Shown: piece after piece, positions 16,078 to 16,112 of the stretch
Layout of the letters: every line of letters starts with the position of its first letter
Numbering within the stretch: position 1 is the stretch's first letter
Source: Ideonella sp.
Lineage (GTDB): Bacteria; Pseudomonadota; Gammaproteobacteria; Burkholderiales; Burkholderiaceae_C
DNA length: 16,112 bases
Direction of reading: 5' to 3'
Assembly: GCA_016721465.1 (NCBI GenBank)
Contig: JADKIA010000038.1
Coordinates: 1-16,112, forward strand
The notes under the pieces: generated by a model
Told to the model about the DNA's origin: nothing
Databases searched by the model: none
The model's input: only the letters and a program-made list of their open reading frames with translations
Position numbers and translations under genes: made by a program

Positions 16078-16112
16078 CCGATCCCGCAACGGCAACCCCT
16101 GCCGCACCCTCC
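16074..16112 (+). CDS. Start of the next operon gene, probably an efflux adaptor, cut by the window edge
   Basis: The ATG at 16074 overlaps the TGA of the outer-membrane factor gene, a sign of translational coupling. Thirteen codons are visible (MTDPATATPAAPS), too few to identify the product. In NodT-type operons the neighbour is often a periplasmic adaptor (HlyD/MacA-like) or an inner-membrane pump. That is context-based inference. Confidence 0.55.
   Translation, partial: MTDPATATPAAPS

Overview
The window looks like a high-GC betaproteobacterial chromosome, most likely order Burkholderiales (Comamonadaceae or a relative). Three things suggest this: the tRNA-Asn 3' end with its stem-loop at the left edge, the protein families present, and strong G/C preference at third codon positions. 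The genus cannot be read from the sequence.

Layout. 1-86: 3' half of tRNA-Asn(GUU) and a stem-loop. 356-1220 (minus): DUF6544-family membrane-anchored protein, broken by many frame changes. 1250-1730 (minus): C-terminal part of an Acg-like nitroreductase, 29 bp upstream of the DUF6544 gene in transcription order. 1888-2218 (plus): small unrecognised gene. 2564-3090 (minus): unrecognised reading frame with one internal TGA. 3305-4949 and 5008-6681 (plus): two tandem paralogues of an unnamed exported family. Each has a His/Cys-bearing N-terminal domain resembling the caspase/CHAT/DUF4347 (clan CD) arrangement and a long helical-repeat C-terminus. 7039-10502 (plus): a mosaic RTX protein of about 1150 residues with calcium-binding nonapeptides, cadherin/Ig-like domains and a DUF4214-type C-terminus. 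10543-11535 (minus): AcuI/YhdH-type quinone oxidoreductase. 11820-12242 (plus): small EF-hand protein. 12249-12512 (minus): DUF3144 protein. 12583-14490 (plus): intact B12-binding-type radical SAM protein. 14642-16077 (plus): NodT-type outer-membrane efflux lipoprotein, overlapping by ATGA a further gene cut by the right edge.

Sequence quality dominates the reading. From the left edge to about 12.25 kb nearly every gene needs repeated +1/-1 corrections, yet the protein motifs on either side of each shift are well preserved. From 12.25 to 15.8 kb, genes of 87 and 635 codons and most of a third are open without interruption. I read this mainly as uncorrected sequencing or assembly indels in the left three quarters, not as gene decay. 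The exception is the nitroreductase, whose missing N-terminal half is not simply in another frame. Coordinates of frameshifted genes are outer limits reconstructed across frames.

Functional picture. The most distinctive block is 3.3-10.5 kb: two exported, cysteine-containing paralogues with a putative protease-like dyad, followed in the same direction by a large RTX surface or secreted protein. The radical SAM gene and the NodT operon at the right are ordinary chromosomal genes with good coding structure.
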